Notes: generated by a model not told the origin, from the letters alone. A stretch of DNA of 64,000 nt from an uncultured SAR86 cluster bacterium (GCA_902624425.1 CACNXK010000001.1:62001-126000), one strand, 5' to 3'; numbered from the stretch's first letter, positions 1-10,515 are shown. Translations and numbers: made by a program.

Positions 1-66
1 TCCAACCTCAGAAACAGGCTTTGAAATTTGATGTATCGGATAATCGTCTGCTTTAGTAAGAGTCAT
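1..66 (-). CDS. Partial CDS, N-terminus only (MTLTKADDYPIHQISKPVSEVG...), hypothetical; continues beyond window
   Basis: Open frame from ATG (complement 64-66) to the window edge, directly before the next minus-strand gene; too short to assign. Confidence 0.45.
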   Translation of the reverse strand, partial: MTLTKADDYPIHQISKPVSEVG

Positions 67-69
67 AGT

Positions 70-1068
70 TTATATAGTAATGATTACCTTTCCTTTAGCT
101 TTTCTATTTTGTAAATGGGCAATAGCATCTGCAGCATTATCAAGAGAGAACTTATCAGAAACTTCAGGATTGATTTTTCCATCACTGTGAAGTTTGAACA
201 AATCCATGAAGTTATCCTTATTACCTTTCGAATCAATCCCAGTCCACGCTCCCCAAAAAACTCCAACAATTTGACATCCTTTTAATAAGGCTAAATTTAG
301 TGGTATCTTTGGTATTTCACCGGCAGCAAAACCTATAACTAAATATCTTCCCTCCCAAGCTATTGCTCTCAATGCTGCTTCAGAATAATTAGAGCCAACT
401 GGATCATAAATTACATTAGCTCCAATACCCCCAGTGAGTTCTTTAATCTTTCCTGAGAGCTCTTTTTGCTGATCTCTAGTTAAGTCACCTACAGGATATA
501 TAAAACCCTCATCAGCACCGTGCTGTAAGCAAACATCAACTTTTTCTTGAGATGATGCAGCTGCAATAACTTTTGCCCCCATTGCTTTACCTAGATCGAC
601 CGCAGCAAGTCCGACACCTCCGGCTGCTCCTAAAACTAACAATGTTTCATTCTCTTGAAGGTTTGCTCTTTGCTTAAGTGCATATAAAGTTGTGCCATAG
701 GTCATAGAAAGCGCAGCAGCAGTTTCGAAGTCCATTGATTCTGGAATTGGCATCACGGATTCTTTAGGTGCCACTATCTTTTCTGCAAAAGCTCCCATTC
801 CAGTCATTGCAAAAACTTTATCACCCTCTTTAAAACCATCTACATCATCACCGACTTTTTCAACAACGCCAGCAGCTTCACCACCAGGAGTAAATGGAAG
901 TGGAGGTTGAAACTGATACAAACCCTGTATCATTAAAACATCTGGAAAGTTAACACTTGCAGCCTTAACATCTATTAAAACTTGACCAGGGCCAACATCT
1001 GGTTCAGAAACTTGATTAATTTCAAGCTTTTCAACTCCTCCAAGCTCAACACATTGTAATGCCTTCAT
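70..1068 (-). CDS. NADPH:quinone oxidoreductase / zinc-type alcohol dehydrogenase-like (MDR superfamily)
   Basis: 332 aa; GEAAGVVEKVG and GAAGGVGLAAVDLGKAMGAKVIA nucleotide-binding motifs. Confidence 0.9.
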   Translation of the reverse strand: MKALQCVELGGVEKLEINQVSEPDVGPGQVLIDVKAASVNFPDVLMIQGLYQFQPPLPFTPGGEAAGVVEKVGDDVDGFKEGDKVFAMTGMGAFAEKIVAPKESVMPIPESMDFETAAALSMTYGTTLYALKQRANLQENETLLVLGAAGGVGLAAVDLGKAMGAKVIAAASSQEKVDVCLQHGADEGFIYPVGDLTRDQQKELSGKIKELTGGIGANVIYDPVGSNYSEAALRAIAWEGRYLVIGFAAGEIPKIPLNLALLKGCQIVGVFWGAWTGIDSKGNKDNFMDLFKLHSDGKINPEVSDKFSLDNAADAIAHLQNRKAKGKVIITI

Positions 1069-1070
1069 AT

Positions 1071-2600
1071 TTATCCCCTTACTTTGTCGTTATATTGTTC
1101 CACATACTGATCTAATTCAATACCTTTTTTTGACTCTATCTCTTGAAGTAGTTCAATTGATTTTGATTTTTCAGCTTCCAAGATATCTATATTTTTTGGT
1201 TTCTTATCTCTTAATTCATTCATCTTTTTCATACTATCTTCTAAAACATGATTTTTAAAACTTTGATTCAAATCAAAAATGTTGTTAAGTAATGCCATGC
1301 TTTTATTTTTCTTGTTTAAACAATTTGATACCGAGTTTTCAAATTCAGGATCAACTGAATTTAATTCTTTTGAAATCGACAGTAATTCTTCAGAAATTTT
1401 AGATATCTTGTTTCTTATAGTTGACGTTTTGCCATTAAATGAAAGATCCAGATCCAGATTTGACCCAGAATGAATCGCTAATTCATAGTTTTTATTTATC
1501 TCATCATACTCCGATTGATTCATTGGTTTTGATTCAGATATTAAGCAATGAATAAGAAACACATCCAATAAACGCATTTCATCCTTAGATATTCCAACAA
1601 GGCTATCAGGAGATAAATCAATACCTCTTACCTCCACATATTCAATACCTTGAGCAGAAAGAAGCTCTATTGGTCGACTTTCAGAGATACCCTTTCTTTT
1701 AGGCCTAATTGAGTCATATAGCTCATTTTCTATTTGCAAAATGCCCGAAGATATTTGTTGCCTTTCATTATTATGATCATATAAACCTAGTTTTTTAAAG
1801 ACTTCATATTCCTCAAATATTCCCTTTTTTAGTGAACTTATAAAACTTTCAAGAGAGTTATATTTAATATCAAGAGCTTGTTGATGATAACTTTGATAGC
1901 CAACCTCGCTCATCCTGAGAGACGTAGCATGTTCATCAAACAGATCCGACCCCTTTATATTTTTAATTGAATGACTTCTACCAGAAACAAAAGATTTGTC
2001 GAATATAGGAGATGCACCAAAGAAGTAGAGCAGGAACCAGAAGTTTCTCTTAAAGTTTCTAATTAGGCCAAGATAAATGTTTGATTTAGTTTCTTTGTTA
2101 AGATTTTCAGCAAGCAAACCCAAAGAAGCATCATTGATCGAAAAATTATAATGAATGCCTGCAACACATTGCATGATTGAACCATATCTTACGCGCAGCC
2201 CTCTTCTATAGATATTTTTCAATTTACCGATATTGCTTGAGCCATATTCTGCAATTCTTATTTCGGACTCATCTTCAATTAAGCACGGCATGGAATTTGA
2301 CCATAAAACTTCATTAGATTCCATGGCATGAGCCGTATAAATATGAAGATCTAAGAGAAAGTCATAGATTTCATTAATATCATTAAATGTTGGGGTAACC
2401 AGCTCAATTAAAGCTTCTGAAAAATCAGTAGTTATGTACTTATTTGTAAGGGGGGATCCTAGTTGTTTCGGATGATCGCTTTGAGACAATAAAGCAGTAT
2501 CTTTAACCCTTAAAGATTCTTTTTCAATACCTCTTGTAATCACGAGATTATTAAAAAATCCCTTATCTTTTAATTCAGCAAACTTGGTGCTAAATACCAT
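1071..2600 (-). CDS. gshA: Glutamate-cysteine ligase
   Basis: 509 aa; N-terminal RGIEKESLRV and YVEVRGIDLSP motifs of the gammaproteobacterial GshA family. Confidence 0.93.
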   Translation of the reverse strand: MVFSTKFAELKDKGFFNNLVITRGIEKESLRVKDTALLSQSDHPKQLGSPLTNKYITTDFSEALIELVTPTFNDINEIYDFLLDLHIYTAHAMESNEVLWSNSMPCLIEDESEIRIAEYGSSNIGKLKNIYRRGLRVRYGSIMQCVAGIHYNFSINDASLGLLAENLNKETKSNIYLGLIRNFKRNFWFLLYFFGASPIFDKSFVSGRSHSIKNIKGSDLFDEHATSLRMSEVGYQSYHQQALDIKYNSLESFISSLKKGIFEEYEVFKKLGLYDHNNERQQISSGILQIENELYDSIRPKRKGISESRPIELLSAQGIEYVEVRGIDLSPDSLVGISKDEMRLLDVFLIHCLISESKPMNQSEYDEINKNYELAIHSGSNLDLDLSFNGKTSTIRNKISKISEELLSISKELNSVDPEFENSVSNCLNKKNKSMALLNNIFDLNQSFKNHVLEDSMKKMNELRDKKPKNIDILEAEKSKSIELLQEIESKKGIELDQYVEQYNDKVRG

Positions 2601-2611
2601 CTTTGATTTTA

Positions 2612-4132
2612 TTATTGATTAGTTGGACCAGCAGAGATTATTTCCTCACTGACATCAAATCTTTCAAAATTATCTTGAAATAGTTTAATAAGGTCAGCTG
2701 CAGCTGCATCATATGCATCTTTATTTTCCCAAGTTTCACGAGGATTTAATAACTTACTATCAACTCCATCAATGGAAAGGGGCACTTCGAGATTGAGGCC
2801 TTCAAGCATCTGTGTTTCAACATTATCAAGCTCTCCATTTTGAACAGCATTAACAATCCTTCTTGTTGTCGGGATATTAAATCTTTTTCCAACTCCATAA
2901 GGCCCACCAGTCCATCCTGTATTAACTAAAAATACCTTTGAACCAAAATTTTCAACTCTTTTCATCAGAAGGTCTGCATAAATACCAGCAGGCCTTGGAA
3001 AAAAGGGTGCTCCAAAACAAGTTGAGAAGGTTGATTCTATATCAGAAGACGATCCAACTTCAGTGGACCCAACCTTTGCTGTATAACCGCTTAAAAAATG
3101 ATACGCTGCAGCTTCCTTAGAAAGAATCGATACAGGAGGAAGGACGCCTGTTAAATCACAAGTAAGAAATATTACCGTTTTTGGTTCACCAGCATAATTT
3201 TCTGGAACAGCTTTTTCTATATGAGTCCTAGGATAACAACATCTAGAGTTTTGAGTTAAGGAAACATCTGAGTAGTCAGGAACCCCATCATTTAAAACAA
3301 CATTTTCTAAAATACTTCCCTCTTTGATAGCTCTCCAGATAACAGGCTCATTTTCTTCTGATAAATCAATACATTTTGCATAACATCCACCCTCAAAATT
3401 GAAAACAGAGCCAGGTGACCAGCCATGTTCATCATCACCAATTAATGTGCACGCAGGATCAGCTGAAAGGGTTGTTTTCCCTGTACCAGAAAGCCCAAAA
3501 AATAAAGCTACTGAATCATCATCGTTCATATTCGAAGAGCAATGCATTGGGAGGACATCTTTAGCAGGCAGTAGGAAGTTTTGTACCGAAAACATTGATT
3601 TTTTCATTTCACCGGCATATTTCATGCCTGCTATCAAAACTTTTTCTTCTTTAAAGTTAATTATTACGCAACCATCTGAGTTAGTACCATCTCTATCAGG
3701 TATACATTCAAAGTTTGCAGCACTAAGTATTTCCCAATTACTTTTTTCCTTAGGATTAAATTCAGGAGGATCAATGAATATTAATCTTGAGAAAAGGCTT
3801 TGCCAAGCTGTTTCAGTTGTTACTTTAATGGGAAGATAATGATCAGAATGAGATCCGACATGAACTTTAGTTAAAAACTTTTCCTTGTCTTCTAAGTAAG
3901 CCTCAACTTTTAACCAAAGTGAATGGAACTTCTCTTCATCAAAAGGCCTGTTTATTTCACCCCACTCAATATCATTTTTAGTTGTATCCTCTTCTACAAT
4001 ATATCTGTCTAGTGGGCTTCTACCGGTTCTTTTACCTGTGACAACTGTTAATGCTCCGTTGGAGGCCAATACACCTTCTTCTCTTTCCAAAGCTTTAGAT
4101 ATAAGTTCTTTATTCGAGAGTTCAAAAACCAT
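2612..4132 (-). CDS. pckA: Phosphoenolpyruvate carboxykinase (ATP)
   Basis: 506 aa; [38 protein letters not shown] motifs. Confidence 0.97.
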   Translation of the reverse strand: MVFELSNKELISKALEREEGVLASNGALTVVTGKRTGRSPLDRYIVEEDTTKNDIEWGEINRPFDEEKFHSLWLKVEAYLEDKEKFLTKVHVGSHSDHYLPIKVTTETAWQSLFSRLIFIDPPEFNPKEKSNWEILSAANFECIPDRDGTNSDGCVIINFKEEKVLIAGMKYAGEMKKSMFSVQNFLLPAKDVLPMHCSSNMNDDDSVALFFGLSGTGKTTLSADPACTLIGDDEHGWSPGSVFNFEGGCYAKCIDLSEENEPVIWRAIKEGSILENVVLNDGVPDYSDVSLTQNSRCCYPRTHIEKAVPENYAGEPKTVIFLTCDLTGVLPPVSILSKEAAAYHFLSGYTAKVGSTEVGSSSDIESTFSTCFGAPFFPRPAGIYADLLMKRVENFGSKVFLVNTGWTGGPYGVGKRFNIPTTRRIVNAVQNGELDNVETQMLEGLNLEVPLSIDGVDSKLLNPRETWENKDAYDAAAADLIKLFQDNFERFDVSEEIISAGPTNQ

Positions 4133-4164
4133 AGTATTTATAAATTTGATACTAAATTATACCT

Positions 4165-4683
4165 TTACAGGACTTTAAATACCTTAAGAAGATTAAGAAA
4201 GATAAACATTAAAAAGAACAATAAGCCCCATTCAGCAAAATTAAAAATGAATCTCCATCCTTCCTCTGCACAACTAGGACCTCCTTGAAGAGTTTTAAAT
4301 ATACCCTCAAAAAAACCATAAAATTCAATAGTTGTTTCAAGGGGCATTCCGCATCCAGATAAATTTGTAAGACCTTCAGAAGAAAGATTCTGAATATATA
4401 TTTGCCTACCCGTTACACCTACTCCAAATAAAAGTGATCCAAAGATAAGTAAGTTTTGGATCAGCTTGAAGTTATTATTAAAGAATGCCACCAAGGAAAA
4501 GAGAGCAAAAGTCCCAAAGACATATCTTGTTAGGATACATAAAGGACAAGCATATAAAGCCAAAACAATGTCCATTACCCAAGCAGTAACTATTATGCCA
4601 AAAGCCAAAATAGCATTATTTAAATGGAATCTTTTTAGATAGATTTCCCATGATTTTTCAATAAAATGTATCACTTCTGACAT
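4165..4683 (-). CDS. dsbB: Disulfide bond formation protein B
   Basis: 172 aa, 4 TM-like segments, CPLC and a second Cys pair (SGCGM...GPSCAE). Confidence 0.88.
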   Translation of the reverse strand: MSEVIHFIEKSWEIYLKRFHLNNAILAFGIIVTAWVMDIVLALYACPLCILTRYVFGTFALFSLVAFFNNNFKLIQNLLIFGSLLFGVGVTGRQIYIQNLSSEGLTNLSGCGMPLETTIEFYGFFEGIFKTLQGGPSCAEEGWRFIFNFAEWGLLFFLMFIFLNLLKVFKVL

Positions 4684-4738
4684 ATGATAAATCTTTTGTA
4701 TTAATAAAAAAATCCTAATGTCATAATAAAATAATAAG

Positions 4739-7414
4739 ATGAAAAAAAATTTATATATTGTTGACGGATCCTCATATATTTATCGAGCTTTCCATGCAAT
4801 GCCGCCACTCACTACATCATCAGGAAGACCTACAGGTGCAATAAAAGGCGTGTCAAATATGATGATGAATCTGAAGAATGAAAATGATGGATCCTCCATC
4901 ATTACAGTTTTTGATGCAAAGGGAAAAACATTCAGAAGTGACATTTATCCAGATTACAAAGCTAATAGACCTCCAATGCCGGACGAGCTCAGGCTCCAGC
5001 TCGATCCAATTAAATCAATATGTAAGGCAATAGGATTCCCCATAGTCGAGATAGAGGGAGTAGAAGCTGATGACGTTATAGCTACCATTGTGGAAATGGC
5101 AAAAGGAGAGGGATATAGCTGTGTTATTTCTTCATTAGACAAAGATTTAATGCAATTAGTAGAAGATCCTAGTGTTTCAATGATAAATACAATGACTAAT
5201 AAGAAATTTAATGAAAAAGACGTAATAGAAAAGTTTGGAGTCAGACCCAATCAAATAAGAGACATGTTAGCTCTTGTTGGAGATTCATCTGACAATATTC
5301 CGGGTGTTCCAAAAGTTGGACAAAAGACAGCTGCTAAATGGCTAAATGAGTTTGGAAATTTAGAATCAATTAAAGAAAATGCATCCTCAATAAAAGGAGT
5401 TGTCGGTGAGAATCTGAGGAATTCGTTAGATGATTTAGATAGAAATATTAATCTTGTGTCTTTAAAACAAGATGTAGATATTCAAATCAAGTTTAGCGAT
5501 CTTTTAATATTAAATCCTGATGATGATGAGCTAAATAAGATTTTTTTGGAGTTAGAGTTTGCAACAATAAAAAATAATGAGGAAAAAATAAAGGAACAAA
5601 AAAAAGATTCAAAATATGAAACAGTTTTATCTGAAAAAAGTTTAGAGAAGTGGGTAAAAAAGATAGATAAATCTAGCGCATTTGCAATTGATACTGAAAC
5701 TGATTCAGTAAGCACGGTTTCTGCAAATCTTATAGGCATTTCAATTTCTGTAAAAGAAAATGAAGGGTGCTACATTCCTATAGGCCATTCATATGAGAAT
5801 TGTCCTGAGCAGCTCCCTTTAGACGTTATTCAAAAAAAACTAGGACCTGCCATAGAAAAAAATCAGAAAAAAGCTGTCGGTCAGAATTTAAAGTTTGATA
5901 TTCCAATTTTATCTCGACATGGCATAAACCTCTCTGAGTTTTTGGCAGACACAATGCTTATGTCATATGTACTTAATAGCACCGCTACCCGCCATGGAAT
6001 GGATAGACTCGCTGATTATTATCTTAACTACACAACTACAAAATATACTGATGTAACTGGAACTGCTTCTAAGCAAATTAGTTTTGCAGAGGTAAAAATT
6101 GATGTTGCAACAGATTATGCAGCCGAGGATGCTGATGTAACGCTAAGACTTTTTAACACCTTATCTAAACTGTTAAAAGAGAAACCAATTCAAGAGAAAC
6201 TATTAAAGGAAATTGAATATCCTCTTGTGCATGTACTTTCAAGAGTCGAGCAAAATGGAGCAAAAATAGATAAAAACAAACTTGGAGACCATTCTAAAGA
6301 ACTAGGTGAAAAAATCTCAGATCTTTCTGCACAAGCTTTCAAAATAGCTGGAGAGGAATTCAACCTTGACTCTCCAAAACAGTTATTAGAAATCTTATAT
6401 GAAAAGCAGGGATTGCCAGTCTTAAGAAAAACACCTAAAGGTCAACCATCGACGAATGAGGAAACACTTCAAAGGCTATCTGAAGAATATGAGTTACCAA
6501 AGATAATTCTTCAATACAGGACATTAGCAAAACTAAAATCTACTTATACAGACAGCTTAATAAATATTGAGAATCCTAATACACAAAGGATTCACACCTC
6601 ATATCAACAAGCCATAACGTCAACAGGTAGACTTTCTTCTACAGAGCCTAACTTACAAAATATACCTATTAAAACCGCCGAAGGCAGGAGAATAAGAGAA
6701 GCCTTTATTCCAGAGAAAGGCAACACACTTATTTCTGCTGATTATTCTCAAATAGAACTAAGAATAATGGCTCATTTATCAGAAGATAAAAACCTTACAA
6801 ATGCTTTTAATAATAATATTGATGTTCATTCTTCAACGGCTGCAGAGGTTTTTGGCGTATCAATTGAAGAGGTAACTAAAGATCAAAGAAGGAGCGCCAA
6901 AGCTATAAATTTTGGATTAATGTATGGCATGTCTGCTTTTGGACTAACAAGACAGCTGGGAATTACTAGAGCTGAAGCACAAGCATATTTAGATGCTTAT
7001 TTCGCAAGATATACCGGAGTAAGAGATTACATGGACAATATAAAAGCCAAAGCTAAGGAAGATATGTTTGTTGAGACCATTATGGGAAGACGCCTATATC
7101 TTAATGAAATAAATGCCGCAAATGGATTAAGAAGACAGGCTGCAGAGAGAGCAGCTATTAATGCTCCACTTCAGGGATCTGCAGCAGACATAATTAAAAA
7201 GGCGATGCTAGATATCGATAAACTTATTTTAAATGAAATGCCCGAGGTAAAAATGATAATGCAGGTTCATGACGAACTAGTGTTTGAATGCCCAAAAGAA
7301 AACGCTGACTTAGTGATGGAGAAAATGAAAGAAACTATGGAGCAAACTGTAGAACTGAAAATACCTTTGATTGCCGAAGCAGCTGTTGGCTCAAACTGGA
7401 ATGAGGCGCACTAG
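4739..7414 (+). CDS. polA: DNA polymerase I
   Basis: 891 aa; 5' nuclease domain, 3'-5' exonuclease domain (AIDTETDS), polymerase motifs DYSQIELRI and QVHDELVFE. Confidence 0.98.
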   Translation: MKKNLYIVDGSSYIYRAFHAMPPLTTSSGRPTGAIKGVSNMMMNLKNENDGSSIITVFDAKGKTFRSDIYPDYKANRPPMPDELRLQLDPIKSICKAIGFPIVEIEGVEADDVIATIVEMAKGEGYSCVISSLDKDLMQLVEDPSVSMINTMTNKKFNEKDVIEKFGVRPNQIRDMLALVGDSSDNIPGVPKVGQKTAAKWLNEFGNLESIKENASSIKGVVGENLRNSLDDLDRNINLVSLKQDVDIQIKFSDLLILNPDDDELNKIFLELEFATIKNNEEKIKEQKKDSKYETVLSEKSLEKWVKKIDKSSAFAIDTETDSVSTVSANLIGISISVKENEGCYIPIGHSYENCPEQLPLDVIQKKLGPAIEKNQKKAVGQNLKFDIPILSRHGINLSEFLADTMLMSYVLNSTATRHGMDRLADYYLNYTTTKYTDVTGTASKQISFAEVKIDVATDYAAEDADVTLRLFNTLSKLLKEKPIQEKLLKEIEYPLVHVLSRVEQNGAKIDKNKLGDHSKELGEKISDLSAQAFKIAGEEFNLDSPKQLLEILYEKQGLPVLRKTPKGQPSTNEETLQRLSEEYELPKIILQYRTLAKLKSTYTDSLINIENPNTQRIHTSYQQAITSTGRLSSTEPNLQNIPIKTAEGRRIREAFIPEKGNTLISADYSQIELRIMAHLSEDKNLTNAFNNNIDVHSSTAAEVFGVSIEEVTKDQRRSAKAINFGLMYGMSAFGLTRQLGITRAEAQAYLDAYFARYTGVRDYMDNIKAKAKEDMFVETIMGRRLYLNEINAANGLRRQAAERAAINAPLQGSAADIIKKAMLDIDKLILNEMPEVKMIMQVHDELVFECPKENADLVMEKMKETMEQTVELKIPLIAEAAVGSNWNEAH

Positions 7415-7918
7415 TTAAGCAGTTCTTTCTACCGGAATATATTGCATTTCCTCAGGAAGTAAGATTTTAATTCCATGCATTTCTCTAAGATCACTAATTT
7501 TCATTGAGAGATAATCTTCAGGCATCTTGAAAGGCCATTTTTTCTTCATTTTTAAAGCTCTATATATAACCTTGCGTTTAATACCTCCAATCTTCCAATA
7601 TATTTTTATAAAACCAAAAACACCAAACTCTTTATATAAGTCTTTATAAAGTTGCTTTAGCTGCGGAAGATTTTGGTATGAAAGGAGATAACTAAACTTC
7701 CACTTACTTCCCCAAAGAACCCAGCTATCAAGAATGGCTTCTTGTTCAATAGATATGTCTAAACCAAAGATTACATGTGTACAGTCATGATCTCTAAGGA
7801 GAGTACCGGTCTCCTTACTATCTTCAAGTATTTCTGTAGACTCAGGAAATGATTTGTAATAGCTCTCTAGGCCCTCTCGGAGGGTTAAATCACAATCTTG
7901 TTTCTGATATTCCAGCAT
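7415..7918 (-). CDS. Coq4-family-like protein (HDxxH motif; ubiquinone biosynthesis?)
   Basis: 167 aa with RDHDCTHVIFGLDISIEQEAIL, resembling the Coq4 HDxxH...E signature. Confidence 0.55.
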   Translation of the reverse strand: MLEYQKQDCDLTLREGLESYYKSFPESTEILEDSKETGTLLRDHDCTHVIFGLDISIEQEAILDSWVLWGSKWKFSYLLSYQNLPQLKQLYKDLYKEFGVFGFIKIYWKIGGIKRKVIYRALKMKKKWPFKMPEDYLSMKISDLREMHGIKILLPEEMQYIPVERTA

Positions 7919-8499
7919 TATTCTACAAATTCTAGTATTTTCTTTGAAAGCTTGTCAAAACCCTCATCATCTTTTGATGAAGTTACAATGACAGACCTAG
8001 AATTAAGTTTTTTCTCAACATCTTTAATAGATTTAGAAATAGCAGAGTTGTTTAGTTTATCGCTTTTAGTTAAAACAGGAATAAATGGGACTTCATATTT
8101 ATGACAGAACTCCATCATTTGAATGTCGCTATTTTTTAGAGGATGCCTTATATCCATAAAGATAATGGTAGCGCATAACGATTGCCTTGATGAAAAGTAA
8201 CTATCAAGCAAAGAATCAAGATTCTTTTTTTTATCAACAGACATTTTAGAAAACCCATATCCTGGTAAATCAACAAGTTTAATTTCGTCAGTGACTTTAA
8301 AAAAATTAATTTCTGTAGTTCTACCTGGAGTTTTGCTTGTTCTTGCTAACTTCTTATTTTTTGCTAAACAATTAAGGGCGCTTGATTTACCCGCATTTGA
8401 TCTACCGGCTAAGACAAACTCAAAACCCCGGTCTGGCGGGGCTTTTTTAATATTTAGCACGCCTTGCATAAACGCGGTTTGAGCAAAAATGTTTTGCAT
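7918..8499 (-). CDS. engB: Ribosome biogenesis GTP-binding protein YihA/YsxC/EngB
   Basis: 193 aa; FVLAGRSNAGKSSALN, PGRTTEINFF, LVDLPGYGF, TKSDK. Confidence 0.96.
   Translation of the reverse strand: MQNIFAQTAFMQGVLNIKKAPPDRGFEFVLAGRSNAGKSSALNCLAKNKKLARTSKTPGRTTEINFFKVTDEIKLVDLPGYGFSKMSVDKKKNLDSLLDSYFSSRQSLCATIIFMDIRHPLKNSDIQMMEFCHKYEVPFIPVLTKSDKLNNSAISKSIKDVEKKLNSRSVIVTSSKDDEGFDKLSKKILEFVE
8422..8448. terminator. Terminator-like hairpin inside engB 5' coding region: AAAACCCCG-GTCTGG-CGGGGCTTTTTT
   Basis: 5-bp GC stem with 6-nt loop, T6 tract on plus strand and T4 on minus strand. Function unproven. Confidence 0.35.
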
Positions 8500-8588
8500 T
8501 TTTCTGTTTGTTTGAGCCTCTCTTAGGTTTATAATACCGTTTCTAAAATATTTCGTATATTCAAAAAAACTTATTAAATATATAAATT

Positions 8589-9230
8589 ATGAAAAAATTA
8601 TTGCTTTCATTATTACTAATAACAAGCGGTATGGCATATTCTTTTGAGCCTGTTTCCTCTAAACAAGATGGAGAAGAAGTTTTTGAACCCGTTCTCGGAA
8701 GAGACTACAGCTTGCTTGAAAATCCATTACCTACAAAACAAGATGGAAAAGTAGAAGTTCTTGAGATCTTTTGGTATGGGTGTGGGCATTGCTATGCAAT
8801 GGAATCAAAAATTAAGGCATGGAATAAAACAACTCCTGAATATGTGAGTTTTAAAAAAATGCCTGTAACATGGGGGCCAGTCCATCGTTTGCATGCTGCA
8901 ATGTTCTATACAATTGAATCGATTGGCTCTGAGCAAGATCTTCATGCAGCAGTATTTTCAACAATGCATAATGAAAGAAACATATTATCAAGCGAACAAG
9001 CGGTCTCAAGATTCTTTGGTAAAGTAGGAGTTACATCCTCTGAACTTTCTAAGTACTTAAACTCATTTGGCGTTAAGCAAAGAGTGAATAGGGCTGTTGA
9101 ACTTACTAAACAACTTAGAGTAGATTCGGTACCTATGATTATCGTTGATGGGAAATACAAAGTAGCTTCAAGAGCTACAGCCCTCGAGACAGTAGACTAC
9201 CTAGTTGAAATGCAAAAATCAGAGTCTTAA
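8589..9230 (+). CDS. dsbA: Thiol:disulfide interchange protein DsbA-like
   Basis: 213 aa; signal peptide, WYGCGHCYAMESK active site, VDSVPMIIVDGKY cis-Pro region. Confidence 0.9.
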   Translation: MKKLLLSLLLITSGMAYSFEPVSSKQDGEEVFEPVLGRDYSLLENPLPTKQDGKVEVLEIFWYGCGHCYAMESKIKAWNKTTPEYVSFKKMPVTWGPVHRLHAAMFYTIESIGSEQDLHAAVFSTMHNERNILSSEQAVSRFFGKVGVTSSELSKYLNSFGVKQRVNRAVELTKQLRVDSVPMIIVDGKYKVASRATALETVDYLVEMQKSES

Positions 9231-9233
9231 GTT

Positions 9234-9815
9234 ATGAAGAAATTGTTTTTCTTACCCTTGGTTTTTCTTACAACCCTAGCATTTGCTGGAAAAAAATATG
9301 AGGAGCAGGTTATTGAGAGAATTACCTGCCCAACACAAAAATGTGAAGACGGAGAGTCACTTGATATTGAAATACCTTCAATGATGGAAGAAACAGCTTC
9401 TGAAGCAGTTGAAAAAGTTCAACTATCAGAGGGGTCAGAACATATTGTAAAAATGCTTAACTCAGGCGATGGCGGGCAGATGATATTTGAACCTGCAGTT
9501 ATAAAAGTTTCTGTAGGAGATACAATTCACTTCAAAGCTACTGATGCTGCTCATAACTCTGTATCTATTGATGGCATGATACCTGCTGGCGCTGCAAGCT
9601 GGGCAAGTCAACTAAGCCAAGATATAAGTATTACCCTTGATACTGAAGGAGTATATGTCTATCAATGTGATCCCCATGTCATTATGGCTATGGTGGGTGT
9701 TATTCAAGTAGGAGAAGCAGTTAACATGGAGGAAGTTAAAAATGCAGCTTCAAGTTATGGCTCTAATTTCTTAATGAACACTGACAGACTGCAAAACTAC
9801 CTAAACCAACTCTAA
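9234..9815 (+). CDS. Pseudoazurin/plastocyanin-like cupredoxin with N-terminal extension
   Basis: 193 aa; signal peptide; Cu ligands in AHNS ... YQCDPHVIMAM. Confidence 0.85.
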   Translation: MKKLFFLPLVFLTTLAFAGKKYEEQVIERITCPTQKCEDGESLDIEIPSMMEETASEAVEKVQLSEGSEHIVKMLNSGDGGQMIFEPAVIKVSVGDTIHFKATDAAHNSVSIDGMIPAGAASWASQLSQDISITLDTEGVYVYQCDPHVIMAMVGVIQVGEAVNMEEVKNAASSYGSNFLMNTDRLQNYLNQL

Positions 9816-10513
9816 AGACAATCAATCTTTTCGGTAACACCAATCCAAGAGAAAAACTCTGGAGGCTTCTCTAGCCCTTCTAAATTCCAAACTTCCTTAT
9901 TTGGATTAAACCAAAGTGCCTTAAATCCATAATCGATAGCTCCTTGCATATCATTTACTGGATGGTCACCAATATGCAATATCTCGTCTCGATTTACATC
10001 CAATAATTTTTGAGCTTCATGAAAATGGTTTTCGCTTGGCTTATTGGCTTTTACATCTTTTGAAGAGATATTAAATTTAAAGAATTCTTCAATGCCAATC
10101 ATTTTAATATTTGCATTACCATTTGTAAGGCAACCCAAAACATATTTTTGTGACAGCTTTTCAAGCTCATCTAAAACTGAAGGAAAAAAATCTACCTTAT
10201 TTCTCTCTATAAAAAATAATTTAAATGCTTCCTCTGAAAGATTTAATGCTGCTTGGGGATCAGTTATTCGCTCCTCAATCTTCATCAATAGAAGTTTTTT
10301 CCTAAGTTTTCCAACATCAAACTCATATGAGGCATCCTCAAAAATAAGTTTTTCTCTTATTATTTTAAAGTCTTCCCATGACCCCCATTCCAACTTTCCA
10401 ACCCTATCCTCAATAAATTTCCTAGTTTTCATTTCAGCATTTATTAATACTGGCTTTACATCCCAAAACGTATCATCAAGATCAAAGGTTATGGCTTTAA
10501 TGCTGTTACTCAT
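9812..10513 (-). CDS. HAD-superfamily hydrolase (YigB/YjjG-like)
   Basis: 233 aa; ITFDLDDTFWD, CLTNGN, HIGDHPVNDMQGA motifs; downstream of xerC as in gammaproteobacteria. Confidence 0.88.
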   Translation of the reverse strand: MSNSIKAITFDLDDTFWDVKPVLINAEMKTRKFIEDRVGKLEWGSWEDFKIIREKLIFEDASYEFDVGKLRKKLLLMKIEERITDPQAALNLSEEAFKLFFIERNKVDFFPSVLDELEKLSQKYVLGCLTNGNANIKMIGIEEFFKFNISSKDVKANKPSENHFHEAQKLLDVNRDEILHIGDHPVNDMQGAIDYGFKALWFNPNKEVWNLEGLEKPPEFFSWIGVTEKIDCL

Positions 10514-10515
10514 TT

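Noticed and set aside
3399-3839. 146-aa plus-strand ORF opposite pckA
   Set aside because: Fully antisense to a strongly conserved gene; low-complexity Ser/Phe-rich composition typical of shadow ORFs.
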